Source of the DNA: Synanceia verrucosa
Lineage: Eukaryota > Chordata > Actinopteri > Perciformes > Synanceiidae
Direction of reading: 5' to 3'
Assembly (NCBI GenBank): GCA_029721515.1
Contig: CM056553.1
Span: forward strand, 5,742,849 to 5,806,848
DNA: 64,000 bases
Below are positions 1-37,968 of the stretch, one piece after another. Both the position numbers and the translations under genes were made by a program. The notes under the pieces were generated by a model. The model saw only the letters and a program-made list of their open reading frames with translations, was not told the DNA's origin and did no database searches. How positions within the stretch are numbered: position 1 is the first letter of the stretch; each line of letters opens with the position of its first letter.

Positions 1-2589
1 CAGGTGATGCTGGTTGGTCTAATCCCCCACTAATCACTGTATGTCCTTGATTCTATGAGATGATATTTGCTCCGTATGTTTGGATGTATATTTAGGCTGA
101 TGTGTGAAAACCTTGTTCACAGTAAATGAGCTCCCAATAAGCCCTGTGGCCTCTCCTCCCCCACTGTTCCCTCACTAATCATTGCCTGACTGTCATGGTG
201 GTTTTCTTGGTGGCTGGGTGGCAGCCTGGTGAGAGGTCATGTTGGATTAGAAAGCACCCTGTGTGATATAGGTTACAGCGCTGCGCTGCTAGCAGGGCGT
301 GGGGGTGGAGCGTGCATGGACACACAAAGAGACACACGAGTCACAAGGACGTCTTCTGTCCTGGTGCTGTGGCTTTAATCATTAAAGCCCTTAATGTTGT
401 TCCCCTGCACCACGGTGATCTATTAGCTCATCTATTAGCATATTAGAATAGCATGTTTGTTGCAGTTCAGAGCCTCAGCTGAAGACCAGGAATGTAAAAT
501 GTTGAACAGGTTTGGAGAGAAAGAACATTCTTCTAAAGGGTTTGCACAGTAATACTTGAATAGTATCACCACTGAAAATATTACATATCAAAGCTTCCAG
601 CTCATAGATATGGAAGTATATTGAATTTCTATCATGTATTTTTATTTCTGATATTTATTTTTCCCAATGATGAAACTAATTCATCATTCATCACAAAATT
701 CAACTGAATGTTTCCTTTTACACTGGTTTGCAGAGCTGAATTTTTCGATGTTGAATTTTTTGATGCCGAATTTTTTCAAGTTTTTTACATCAAATTTTTT
801 TTTGATGTTGATTTCTTCACCTTGAATTTTTTTAAAAAACTGAATATTTTGAGACATTGAATTTTTTTACACTGAATTTATTTTATCATTGAGAAAAAAA
901 TAAGTTTCAAAAATAAAAATGCGTGCTGGAAATTCAATGGTTTTGATCTTCATAGTCTGATTTTGATGCTAAAAAAAATCAGCTTTAGGAATTAAAATTC
1001 AAAGTCAGATGGTACAGATCTACTTCCATACATAGCCATACGTTCGTACTTTAGCATGAAGTAGAAATAGGCATTTCTTGCAGTGCTATATTCATACATT
1101 ACACACAACCTGGCGCAACATCTGCTTTGCTCCCAGAAGATCATTTTAGCTCCTCATTACATTAAAGAAATATAGATTTGGCCATTGGAGGGCACTGCAA
1201 TGCATAATCTTTCTCATTTCAAATTCTGTCAGAGCTGAGATGAGTCCTCAGATGAGTCATATTTCAACTAGATACGTTTTTCATCAATCTGTGAAAACAT
1301 ATGCAATGATTCATGTTTCAGCATGTTTTGGAGGCTTTTTCCTCTTGAGTCTGGTTTCAGTCTGACTCTTTCTCTGTCTCAGGCAGGTTTTTTTGACTGA
1401 AATTCTTTCCTATATCTGTAACCACGTCAGCCATGGAGCAAGAGGAAAAAAAATGCACTGATTTCGTGTTAAAAACGATCCCAGTAAATGGCAACTTTGC
1501 TCCTTTACATGAGCAATCCTGGTGTAATTTGTTTCAAACTTCATTAATATGACCCTGTTGTCACAACATAAGGTCGGCATCTATCTTGCTTCATTAAGTC
1601 GGAGGCAGATTTCGTATGAGAAAACGAGTCAGGGGTCATTTTCCAGGCAGGTTTGCATGAATAATAGATGGCTGGTGATGGTTGATTAGGTGAGGTCGAG
1701 CCTCGTGGAAGAAACATCTGTGTCGTGTGATGAGTAGGAAACATGGGAGATTGAAGACACCCAGAATTAAAAGCACTACCACAACAAATACCACTCATTG
1801 TGTAAGAATTCAAATCTGTGTGTTTATTTGTAATCACATCAAATGGTGAAAAGTTATTTGGTCATTTATTGGTCTTGTAAATGTCACAAACACATGGCCA
1901 CAGCTCACTAGTGACCCATTTACACACTCTACAGGTGGGTGATGTCAAACAACATTTGTTTGAAAGGTGGCAGTGTCACATAACCATCTGAACAGGAACA
2001 GTGTTTCACATATCCATTTATCATCTCAAGAGCAAATCATAATAAAATTTAATAAATACTTTCTATATATATATAGATTTAGATTTCATCTCCATGTACA
2101 TGCAATTCTTTTAAACATGCATTGTAATTACAATGTTGCACCGAAGCTTAAATAAAATGTCATAACTTATTTAGCGAGCAGACTGTGAAAAACCAAATAA
2201 CTATTTACAAATGCTCTTTTATAGATCTCTGCTTCTTCTGCTCGGCTCTTACGCAATCAATCTTTGTGGATTTTACAACCGCATCTGCAATCCTATATTC
2301 ACCTTTCAAGTACCATTATCATTAAATTAAATAATTCAGTACAAGATGCTACTCATCCATTTTTGTTAAATAAAGATTAAGTTATAATCATTGTTTATGA
2401 TACAAATCCTGATAGGTATTTATTTTTATGTAAATATAAATGTAATAATAATAATACATGGACGCTGTATATTATTCTTCAGCAATTATTTCGTATGAGT
2501 AAGATTCACATATCTCCAAGAGTGTGTTTAAATGCTCATGTAAACATCATATAAATGATCACAAACATGGATACTGTAAATATCATGAC
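1..2589. other. intergenic DNA downstream of glrb
   Basis: No exon of a recognisable gene. It holds a degraded copy of the fold-back repeat (609-1030) and otherwise AT-rich unique sequence. In human the next gene beyond the GLRB 3' end is GRIA2; no GRIA2-like coding sequence is visible here. Confidence 0.55.
609..1030. mobile_element. fold-back element, copy A (degraded)
   Basis: Ends read TATGGAAGTATAT (left) and the reverse complement of GATCTACTTCCATA (right). The interior is runs of TTTTTGAATTTT and the CTGATATTTATTTTT motif shared with copies at 6590 and 18986. The left arm is shortened. Confidence 0.6.
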
Positions 2590-3052
2590 TAACCAGGTTT
2601 TTATTGTTCCATGTAAACAGCAGATCCTGAATACGATCAAAAACAGGAGATCAGAATGAAAACACAGCCAGTGTTCACTTTGGAATGAAACTTTTTGAAT
2701 GTAATCAAATCAATAAAGGAAGTGTGTGTGTGTGGACATTTATTACTAACGTTATGGGGACATAAATCTGCTCTCAAAGTCATATTGTGGGGACTAGCCC
2801 TCCCTGTGGGAACAAAATGCATGTCCCCAGAATGTAAACTGTTCCAGTTTAGGGTGGAGACTTTGTGTTAAAGTTAGGATAGGGTTAGATCTGGGTTTGG
2901 TTAGGATTAGTATTATCTAAGTAGTGACTATGGTTAGGGTTAGGATAAGTCTCGAGGACATGAATGTTAGTCAATGTAATGTCCCCGTAATGTTAGTAAT
3001 ACACAACTGTGTTTGTGTGGTGGGGGGGTTTAACAATATAATATGAAAACAA
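2590..3052 (-). other. glrb: glrb 3' untranslated region (approximate), containing a MITE
   Basis: The sequence after the stop is non-coding. Two canonical AATAAA signals on the minus strand lie at 2744-2739 and 2605-2600. The first is inside a terminal inverted repeat of the MITE at 2741-3001. The true 3' end cannot be set from sequence alone. Confidence 0.4.
2741..3001. mobile_element. MITE with telomere-like core, in glrb 3' UTR
   Basis: The ends are inverted repeats: 2741-2763 and the reverse complement of 2979-3001 agree at 21 of 23 positions (TATTACTAAC..TA.GGGGACAT). The interior has degenerate TTAGGG/TTAGGAT repeats (2873-2948). It matches the general look of a GGGGACAT/TTAGGG repeat common in fish genomes (recalled, not searched). 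Confidence 0.7.
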
Positions 3053-28831
<25,779 letters not shown>

Positions 28832-28848
28832 TCTGGTGTGAGATGAGT

Positions 28849-31646
28849 CTGTCGAGGAATAAAAAACAAAGCGTTTAAATAAAGAGAAAGGGACACATCG
28901 TTTAAAATGCTCAGGCATAACGGTGTGCAGTTAAATAATTTTATTCTCGTCACATTCAGCAATGATTTGACATGTGACAGAGAGCTGCTACAGCTTCTGC
29001 TTCATCTGTTTTCACTGTGACTTTTCTCTTTGCTTTCCTGACATGATGCATTCCCATTCGCTCAAGCTGCATGTCACATTACAGTAAATGTCTGAAATGT
29101 AAATTACTCAATCTGACATGGTTTAATCAAGTAGTGCAAGTTCAAGCATAAATCCAATCAGTGGAGTAAAGCACTTGAATAACAATAGCCTTTTCAGGAC
29201 TTGTCAGGTGAATGTGACCCTGAAATATCCTCTACTTCGGCAGAAAAAAGGCTGAATAATGCCGTTCGTGCATGCAGCTCTAGACTCTCTTTATTTATCA
29301 CAATCTTTATCAACTATATTGTTTGGTTTGATCTATAGTTCAGTCCTTTCTCAAACAACAAATACTAAAATGTAGGAGATAATACGGCCTCGTGTGTTTG
29401 CCATAAATCTCTTTGTAAGGAAAGGTCTAACACTAACAGAAGTGTATATGCACGCTTTTGCATTTCTTGATAGGGGCCATTAATCAGCGAGCAGCCATAG
29501 TACCTGTATGATTCATTGAGGAAACCCTTGTCCTTTCATTGGATAGGGACGCTGAGACCAACAGCGAAGCCAACAGTCTCACTCACCCCTCCACCCACCC
29601 CACCCTGCCAGCAGGACTGTATATTAACTGAAGCAGTTTATTGTCTAGACAGAGACACTCTCCCTCACTTCCTCACTGCCTTGGCCCAGTAACTCCCAGA
29701 CTGCTCCTCCCCTGCACATTGATCATCATCTAGTGGAAACTGTTTCCACCGCTCAGCTCAGCACCTTTTGGATCCGTGCAAACACCTTGCCCCACCTCGG
29801 CTACGTCGACGTGGTTTTATTGATGTGGAAGATTCCTGCACAATGTGCAGTCGGTTAGTGCTCTCATTGTGGAGGAGAAAGTGGTTAACATAGATCAGCA
29901 CTGACCCACACAGATCAGGAGGCAGCAGCTGGATTGATGGGGAAGGTTTAACTTGGCAACCAACCACGTTTCTTCGAAATCGCTTCTTATCTGACCTACA
30001 ATTCTTACCGTCTTCCCTCTGGCATTCTCTACATTACAACTCTGTTTCTTTTTTGGGCTTCTTTTCCCTTAATAAACAAGCAATATCTCATCCCAAACCT
30101 CTGAGCAAAAAGGGATTTTTTTCTGTTGTTTGATCCTGATTGCTCTTCAGTAATCCATCCATCCATTTTTTACCTCTTATCCTCACACAGGGTCACAGGG
30201 GGGCTGGAGCCTATCCCAGCTCTTAGGGTGAAAGACAGGGTACACCCTGGACAAGTCTCAGGACACATAGAGACAGACAACCACTCACATTCACATTCAC
30301 ACCTACTGTCAATTTAAATTAGCCAATTAACCTAATCCCCATGCATGTTTTTGGATGGTGGGAGGAAGCCGGAGTACCCGGAGAAAACCCATGCATACGG
30401 TCAGTAACACATGAGAGAAAATATTTCCTATTTCGTAAATTATGTCACAACAAATCATTTCACTAAGATCTGTCTTCTGATGCAAACTGAGGTGCAACGT
30501 TGCACCCTTCAATGTTAAAACTCAATATTTCAATATAAGGTAAGGAGGTAAGAAACTGAGAAAAGCTATGAAAAAATATTGAAAATGTTGAATTTTGTGT
30601 AGCTTCTAGTGGATCAATTTATGACCCCAGTTACGATAATATAAAACCGATCACCATTTAGTTGTACAAGAAGCTGTATAATAGTAGTAAAGGAGAAGTA
30701 GTAGTTGACTAATGCATGGCACTGTGTATTGGAGAGGATTTGAATTTATGTTGATCAAAAATCAAAAGCCTTTATTGTCATTATATGACACTAAATTAAG
30801 AGCGCTGCTGCACTTGGTCCTTAGTCAAATAAAAAATAATAAAGCTTAAAAAATAGAAAAGACATAAATGAAGTTTTGTAAGAAAATAAGCTAATATCTA
30901 CAGGAGTAATGACTGATCTCGTGCTGCTCTGCTGTATACATTTTTAGAAATAACCAGGCCATCATGCACAGCCATGCTAAAGTGATTCCTGTGAAGAAAA
31001 ACGTGAGTTCAAGACACCGCTAAAACTGACCATGGTGCTGCCTGAGTCCACTGTGCGTCCACTGGTGAAGAACATTACTGTGGCTGTGTTTTACTGTTAA
31101 AAGTGCTGAGGCAAAGTGGCTGACAGTGACTCAAACAGGCTCTCATGTTTCACCCTATAGGCCCAAGGTCAGCACACTGCTGAGCCCACATAACGTCCAC
31201 ACTGTGTTTTTTTTTTTACCATGAATGTGATGTTGTGTGGCAAATAATTAATGCAGGAACATGATAATATTTATCTTAATGGTGATTTTAATGTTAATGC
31301 AAAAAAAATAATGTGAGTTTAATTTAATAGTCGTTATTATCTACATGATGCCTGATACATGCTGATATAATGCAAACCACTGAGTGACTACCAGGCAGCT
31401 CCCAGTCACAACCTGTGGCTGCTGGTCCTCTTTCTTTTCTAACAAGACCAAAGTAAGTCAGGGAGGCTGGCTGGAGCTCAGCCCGAGCATCAGTGTGAGG
31501 AGGACAACACTGCAAACAGCGACCACCATGACGGGAGGGGGGGTGCAGAGGAAGCCGCCATATGAGCGCCAGCATGCGGATTACACATCACACGAAGCAC
31601 GCACGGCAGAAATAACACGCAAGTCACAAACCACGGCTCCACTTAC
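28849..31646 (-). other. glrb: glrb intron 1 (in the 5' UTR, inferred)
   Basis: Bounded by the acceptor next to the signal-peptide exon and by the candidate donor at 31646. It holds a 5'-truncated minus-strand SINE tail (30146-30395); otherwise unique sequence. Confidence 0.5.
30146..30395 (-). mobile_element. 5'-truncated copy of the same SINE tail
   Basis: Reverse complement of the SINE 3' body. CCATCCATCCATTTTTTACC is the tail end; GGGCTGGAGCCTATCCCAGC and GGTGGGAGGAAGCCGGAGTA follow, stopping at GGAGAAAACCC. The tRNA-like head is missing. Confidence 0.7.
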
Positions 31647-32090
31647 CGTTTGGCTTTGTCACCTGTCAATTAAAAAAAAAAAAAGCAGAGCCGCTGAAGC
31701 TGACAGTGCAAACAGTCTTTACCAGAGCCTCCCAGTCCGCTCGCTCTCTTTCTTTGCCATCCTGTTCTCCGCTGCTCTTCTTGTTAAATTCTATTCTTCC
31801 AAAAGTTACATCTCGGCAAATTGCCAATTTTATTTATTTATTTTATTACCGCGCTCGGTTTGTTGTTATTTTGGTATCGGTGTGTGTATATATGGCTGCT
31901 GCCCTTTCGCCTCAGCTCGGGAAGCCCAAGATGGAGGCTTTTTGCGTGGTACCTGTCATGCAACATGCGCAGTAGCGGCAGCACGGAGCCGGAGAGCATC
32001 AGTCCTCCCATCAGCACCACGGACAGCCGCTCCCCGCCTCCACAGCTCCACACAGCCGCTGCTAAACGCTCACGTGACGGATGGAGAAAA
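31647..32090 (-). promoter_or_regulatory. glrb: probable glrb untranslated first exon and promoter island
   Basis: A strong minus-strand donor, AACG|GTAAGTGG, has its exon side at 31647. It is the best candidate partner for the acceptor at 28849. The sequence from about 31400 to 32090 is richer in CpG than the surrounding 10 kb, with several GC-rich patches near 31550, 31900 and 32050. No clear TATA box was seen. A short stretch just upstream of the donor (minus: poly-T tract ending ACAG, then 16 nt before GTAAGT) could instead be an acceptor, making a tiny exon. A 271-codon plus-strand frame here is judged non-coding. Confidence 0.45.
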
Positions 32091-32460
32091 TAGAAATGCT
32101 CTCATTTACATGATGGACACAAACGCCTCACTATATTTATGTGCAGTGGTGTATTTAGCGGCAGATGGACGAGAACAGAGAGAGCAGGACAAACCATAAA
32201 GACCAGAGGCAAATTATGGATGTAATATAGTTCAGGCCTCCACTCATATGTGCTATCACCACTGAACTGTGTTAAATTACAAAGCAGACTGGCTTGACAT
32301 AGCCCCTTCTGAAATATAATGACCATCAGATTATTGGGATGAGAAAACGATAGAGAAATAATAAGCAAAGGATCGATATGTATTTTTTTTTATTTATATA
32401 TATGGTGACAGAATGGAACTGAATATTTTTCATTGATATTATTAATTGATTATTGATATT

Positions 32461-32797
32461 AGGGGTCGGAGAAAATATTGACATGACAATATATTGCGAT
32501 ACTTTTTCTTCAGATATAATATTTTAAATCATGTTTTGGGGCCAATTGTAAATCAGCGCAACTTCCACACGTTGAAATAACAATTTAAATAAAACATATT
32601 TTTTTATATATGCATGTATTTATATGCTCGTAATATACAGTACATATACTGTACATATATTAATATATGTACATACTGTCTATACAACTTGTATTTTACA
32701 CTGCATTTTAAATTTCTCAGTGATCTATGTAGAATATCACAATATATCACAACATCACAATAATGTTTTCTATCGTGAAGTCCTTGCCAATACCCAC

Positions 32798-32800
<3 letters not shown>
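32461..32800. mobile_element. 'ATATATTGCGATAC' MITE relic, copy 2
   Basis: AGGGGTCGGAGAAAATATTG start and AATATCACAATATATCACAA near the end, closing with CCTTGCCAATACCCACCCA. Same order as the 27958 copy. Directly precedes a TA microsatellite. Confidence 0.5.

Positions 32801-32852
<52 letters not shown>
32801..32852. repeat. TA microsatellite
   Basis: 26 TA units directly after a MITE relic. Confidence 0.9.
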
Positions 32853-32856
<4 letters not shown>

Positions 32857-32977
32857 CATTTAATACTTGTTATAATAGAATAAGTAATACTAAGAATAAA
32901 TACATACAGTATGTAATATGAGAGAATGTAGTGTGTAAATGTGTGGATATATTATTATATTAGACTGACTGGGTATG

Positions 32978-33316
32978 TGGCGGCACGGTGGTGTAGTGGA
33001 TAGCACTGTCGCCTCAAAGCAAGAAGGTACTGGGTTCAAATCCCGGGCCCGGGGCCTTTCTGTGTGGAGTTTGCATGTTCTCCCTGTGTCTGCGTGGGTT
33101 CTCTCTGGGTACTCCGGCTTCCTCCCACCATCCAGTAACATGGTTAATTGGCTAATTTAAATTGAATGTGAGTGTGAATGGTTGTCTGTCTCTGTGTCCC
33201 CTGCGATGAGGTGGAGACTTGTCCAGGGTGTACCCTGCCTTTCACCCTAAGACAGCTGGGATAGGCTCCAGCCCCCCCCACGACCCTATGAGGATAAGCG
33301 GTAGATAATGGATGGA
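32978..33316 (+). mobile_element. tRNA-derived SINE, complete with target-site duplication
   Basis: Pol III box A (TGGTGTAGTGG, 32989-32999) and box B (GGTTCAAATCC, 33033-33043) are spaced as in tRNA genes. A conserved GTGTGGAGTTTGCATGTTCT body follows, with a tail ending GGATAAGCGG then ATGG repeats. A 12-bp direct repeat TGACTGGGTATG flanks it (32966-32977 and 33317-33328). Confidence 0.75.
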
Positions 33317-36284
33317 TGACTGGGTATGATTTTATTTGTTGTTTTAACAATTACTGTTCACCACTAATCTCATTAACTATCTATTACAGGAGCTTTCAAT
33401 CATATCTCATGATCGTCATCAGCGGTGGATAACTGAGTCCTCCAAGTGACAAACTCCATCTGCTGATGAGGATAATGTGACATGACTGAAAGCTGCAACA
33501 GCCACTAAATGGACCCTGTGAGCTGTGCAGAGACTGTTTTCTACTGCTGGTTCCAAGGTCAATAACTCACTGTTAGCTGTTAGCTGTGGTGTGAGTCTGT
33601 CTGGAGTCACAGCGGGTTGATGTGTGATGTGTGTTTTCTTAATCTTTGGGTGGTGGGCGACCTTTTTGTTTACCTCCGACTTCTGAATGAATAGAAGAAC
33701 ATAAATCTGACACCCCGAGTGATGTATTTCAGAAGCTTGAATGATATTTGGCAAAGGATCAAACAGTTGCAAGGACCCCAAATATTATCAGTTAACATGA
33801 TCTCAGTGATTTTATATATAAAGTTTATGAGTTAAAGGACTTTTATGAAGCGTGTTCAGGACTTTCATCCAACACATGATTGATGCGCCTCTTAAGTGTG
33901 GAGTATTCTGTGGGGAGTTGAGCAGTGAGTAAAATCTCAAGACTTTTTTTGTGAGGCTCAGCTAATAAAAAGGAGAATAGTGCTTTTTCTTGTCAGGACT
34001 GTGTGTGGTTTAGATAATCTTAATATGATGTCGACAACTGTTAATATGATGAAGTTTCCTCCCTGAAAGAAACTTGCTGTAGACTAAACCTTGAAAAACT
34101 CATCTAGGTGGATCACCTGGGCTGTTAACTCAGCAAAAATAATTGGATTATCGATATAGAGGTTGTGTCAATGTGTTATTTGCACAATTGGGAGTGCATA
34201 ACAGCCATGTTACTTCCTCAGTTTTAACTTTGGATGTCCAGATGGCTCCTATAAAATGCTGTAGACTGGTGTAATGAAATCTGAGTCAGTATTTATAAAT
34301 CGCTCACAAATAGAGTTGATTATTTTGGGCATGATAGAAATTACTCGGAATATTTAGTATGTTATAAATCCATTGATATAAACCACAACATGTGCCTTGA
34401 TTTGGATGTGGTTTGAACTTTTCTCTATAAAGATTCGTTTCCAAATGTCAGAGCCGTTTGTTTCATTTTTCATTCATTTTTAGAGTTGAGTCGAAACATA
34501 TTAAAAGCCAGATCTTTTGTTCTCTCAGTGAAAATAAATTCCATCCCGGAGCTGATTTTTTCCCACAATTTTTTTTCGATCTATATCTCCTTCATTCATC
34601 ACCTCATGTGAAACTTGGGCGGTCTGTCCACGTTGAGCCCCGTAGTATAATTCTGACTGACAAGGCTTTCCATTTGCGTACACAAATTAATGAGCACCAC
34701 ATGCATAGAGATTAATGATTTATGTCACAGGCATGGTTCTGGTGTTACAATCAAGAGGCTTGCAACTGAGCACAAGGATCCTTTTGTGTTGTCTGCAAAA
34801 ATGTTCATTGGCTGCCAGCCATGTGTGTGATGGACAACCATGTGCCTTTCCAGAAATATGTCGGGCTGGATTGAACCAATCTATTGTGGTATTATACCTG
34901 GCATACACAGCGCACATTTCCACCACTACTGTTGCTCCGACCAGTTACATGTGTTGTCACATTCGCATTGAAATGAAAATAAAGCTTTTGACAGAGGGAG
35001 ACTCACAAGTGTTTCTGCTAAACATCTTTCTGTGTTGCATGTTTTCAATTCAGAGGTGATGGGCAGATCTTTAAATGAACCCAGATGAGCTAACACTGTC
35101 ATTTAACACGTAACAGTCTTCAGATCAGCGACGAGATAAATCACTTGGAGGAGGATGAAGCAGATGTCAGAGAGGATTAATGGAGCTTGAATACTTCTGT
35201 AACATATGTGTGTGTGAGTAATGTTGAACAGTAACATTATACATTATACAATAAACATAGTAATTGGGTATGCATGATTATTATTTGTAAAAATATTGTT
35301 TATGGGATCTGATGTGTGCTGTTTAAGGGGAGTTACACAACAAACTGCTTTTCATAGTAGCACATCATCATATTAATTATAGATGAGATCTTTTCTTAAC
35401 AGGCACCCCACAGTCAGAATAAAGTGGTTACTGTTCTTGAACCTTTTTATAGATATATTGTATATATTTAAACAAGTACTGATCTGAGCCACCTATTTTT
35501 ATGCTTTGTTCTCAGTGTTGTTACACACTAAGCTGCTAATGTTGCAGATATACTGGGGTCTTAAATGCTGACGGACACTGACACTGTGACCGAAGTGTGA
35601 GGCTTTGTGTTTTCAGACGAATCTAAGGTTTGTTAAAGCTTGGGTACAAACACCCCCACCTGCCTATTTTTGGATCACTCCTTATTTAGAATTGTGCTGT
35701 GATTATTTTCAAAAATAATACATTTTCCTTGAGAATAGTCCTTTAAGTTATGAAGCAGCCCCCTCATTACAGCAGTAAACAGGACGTTTCACAGAACATT
35801 GACATGTTCAGGTATTGGTTCCTTCCTATAGCTGTTGAGTTCTCCCTTTAGTTATTTATTAAGGTATTCTCCCGATGGATGTATATATCAAGCAATATTA
35901 TACATGCTACAACTGGAGTACTTAAATATAAGACAGATTTGCTCATTCCTCCTCCTGAGCACTGCCAAGTAGCCCTTGAGCAACACAACAAACTCTCAAC
36001 TCCTCATTAATGCATGTGCATGTGTGTTTTATAACCTGTGTGTGAGATGCAATAGAGACAAAATATGAAATGAAATTATTGCGCATTATTGTTGTTACCT
36101 GTTATTGCACAGAAAGATAATAGATAAAGCGCATTTAACACAGATTGATCGTGTTAATGCGTTTAAAAAAAATCTTTAACACGTTAAAGACAAAAATCTT
36201 TGACTGCACTCTGCATGTTGTACATAGTGCTCATTTTATTTTTTATTTTGTCTGCTTAAGGTTAAGTTTGTTGCCCATTATTAT

Positions 36285-36380
36285 TTTCGTTGTGTGAAGA
36301 CACACAAAGTAAGAATTTCCCTACCCATGTTAATCCTGTTTCTACTGTGTATATGACAATAAACCTCTTGAATCTTGAGC
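36285..36380 (+). mobile_element. LINE-like 3' tail
   Basis: AAGTAAGAATTTCCCTACCC then TGTATATGACAATAAACCTC and TTGAATCTTGA, the pattern of a CR1/L2-type LINE terminus. A related tail is at 37905-37968. Confidence 0.4.
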
Positions 36381-37904
36381 CTAAATAATAATTATCAGAG
36401 TTTTTTTTTTTTTTTTTTTTGTAAATCAGGGGGTGCCTGTTGCAGAGTGCAGCTAACACTATATACACTATATACAAACAAGAATGACGGCAGTCGACAT
36501 GTTGAGGGACTAATAAAGTAATAAAATTCTTCTTAACTGCACTTATTAAGCATGCATACTTAACAAGAGTAGAACTATTCCTTAAGAAAGTTCCACATTT
36601 GCAGATGATCCAGTGCAATAACATATTGATGAAGTTTAGATAATATCTAATGTATCAGTATAGATGTGACTCCTGCATCAACAAAGCAGATTTCCATTAT
36701 GGAGTCTGCTGAGTCAGCAGATGTTTAGTATAAGTGCAACACTAACAAAGGTTATGATGGAGTCATCGAGCCAGAAAGCCATTCAGGAGGAGAGAATCAG
36801 GGGTTTTATATAAATTCATTATAAAATCATACACTGAATGAAAATATATGAAATTTATAGTTAACAGTGGTTTGTGTGATCAGATGAATTCCTGATTATA
36901 ACACTGTTTTTTTCACATCACAATAAAACATTCAAATGAGGCACTGCAGACTGCCTCCTGTCTCCTTTTCAAAATAACAAATAGAGTCAGACAACATCTA
37001 AAAGTAACAAGTGAATCGAAACTGAATTCGGCTCAGGCTCTTCAGTGAACCACCGGCTGCAGATAAACGCATGAGACAAGAATATCCGTGTTTTGCAGTA
37101 ATTAATGGGTAGAGAACAACACTGACGTGCTGAATTCAGTATGTAGCCAACTGGGGCCACATGTACGAACACTACTGTACAGCATGGCAAGTCCCACAGG
37201 GCTTTCATCATATATTCTCACATGAAATCTCTTATATCTTGTCTATAAATAACTTTGGAATTTGACATCTTGCAGTAACAGATTAATAGATTAAAGACTC
37301 GTTGTGGGTTTAAAGGGGTATATTATGAAATAACCACTTAAAATAAGACAACCCATTCAGATATATTGTGGTCTGGAGATCAGAAAACACTTCCTATGTC
37401 ACATGCAGGCTCATTATTGTCCTTCCACTTTACAGGTGTGGCATATCAACATGCTGATTAACCACATAATGAGCACACAGGTGTGTACGGCTGGTCACAA
37501 TGAAAGACAACTCCAAAACGTTTGTGTACATAGGTTAAAGACTTATGTCAAAAAAAAGCAAATACAAAAGTATTACAGTTTTTTTTTTTCAGTGCTTCTG
37601 CAGTTTTATTTTGGATTGAAGCGTTTTTCTTGGGGTAATTTTGTGGCAGAACATCTCTCACTTAAAAATGAAAATATGTCAACATATTGCACATTTAATC
37701 ATGTAACTGTGAGCAGTGGTTGAATATCAATAACAGACTGCCACACAGGAAGAAAATGACCTCAATCTCAGATTGTTTTCTTACAAAATAAAGCAATTTA
37801 GAGTTGAATGCAACAAAAGCCACAGTGGAATAAATCAAAAAATCCAGATAATGTCTTTAAGCTGCTTGTATTCATCTTTTTATTTTACACTTTATTGCTT
37901 AGTA

Positions 37905-37968
37905 TTCAAGGAAGTATTTCATTGTACAGGGAAACTTACTGTTCATATGACAGTAAACACTCTGAATC
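37905..37968 (+). mobile_element. LINE-like 3' tail fragment
   Basis: GGAAGTATTTCATTGTACAG, CATATGACAGTAAACACTCT and GAATCCTAATC resemble the 36285 tail. Confidence 0.35.

Noticed and set aside
2880..2950. Ancient telomere or chromosome fusion point
   Set aside because: The telomere-like units are degenerate and lie within a small TIR-bounded element.
31384..32199. 271-codon plus-strand open frame
   Set aside because: Lies over the glrb promoter island, opposite the gene, with no recognisable domain and reading through a poly-A tract. The length is explained by GC content and few stops.
32985..33050. tRNA gene
   Set aside because: Box A and B are present, but no cloverleaf pairing or tRNA 3' end; it is the head of a SINE.
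34715..35059. 114-codon frame with many Cys
   Set aside because: No splice sites, homology or domain recognised; intergenic chance frame.
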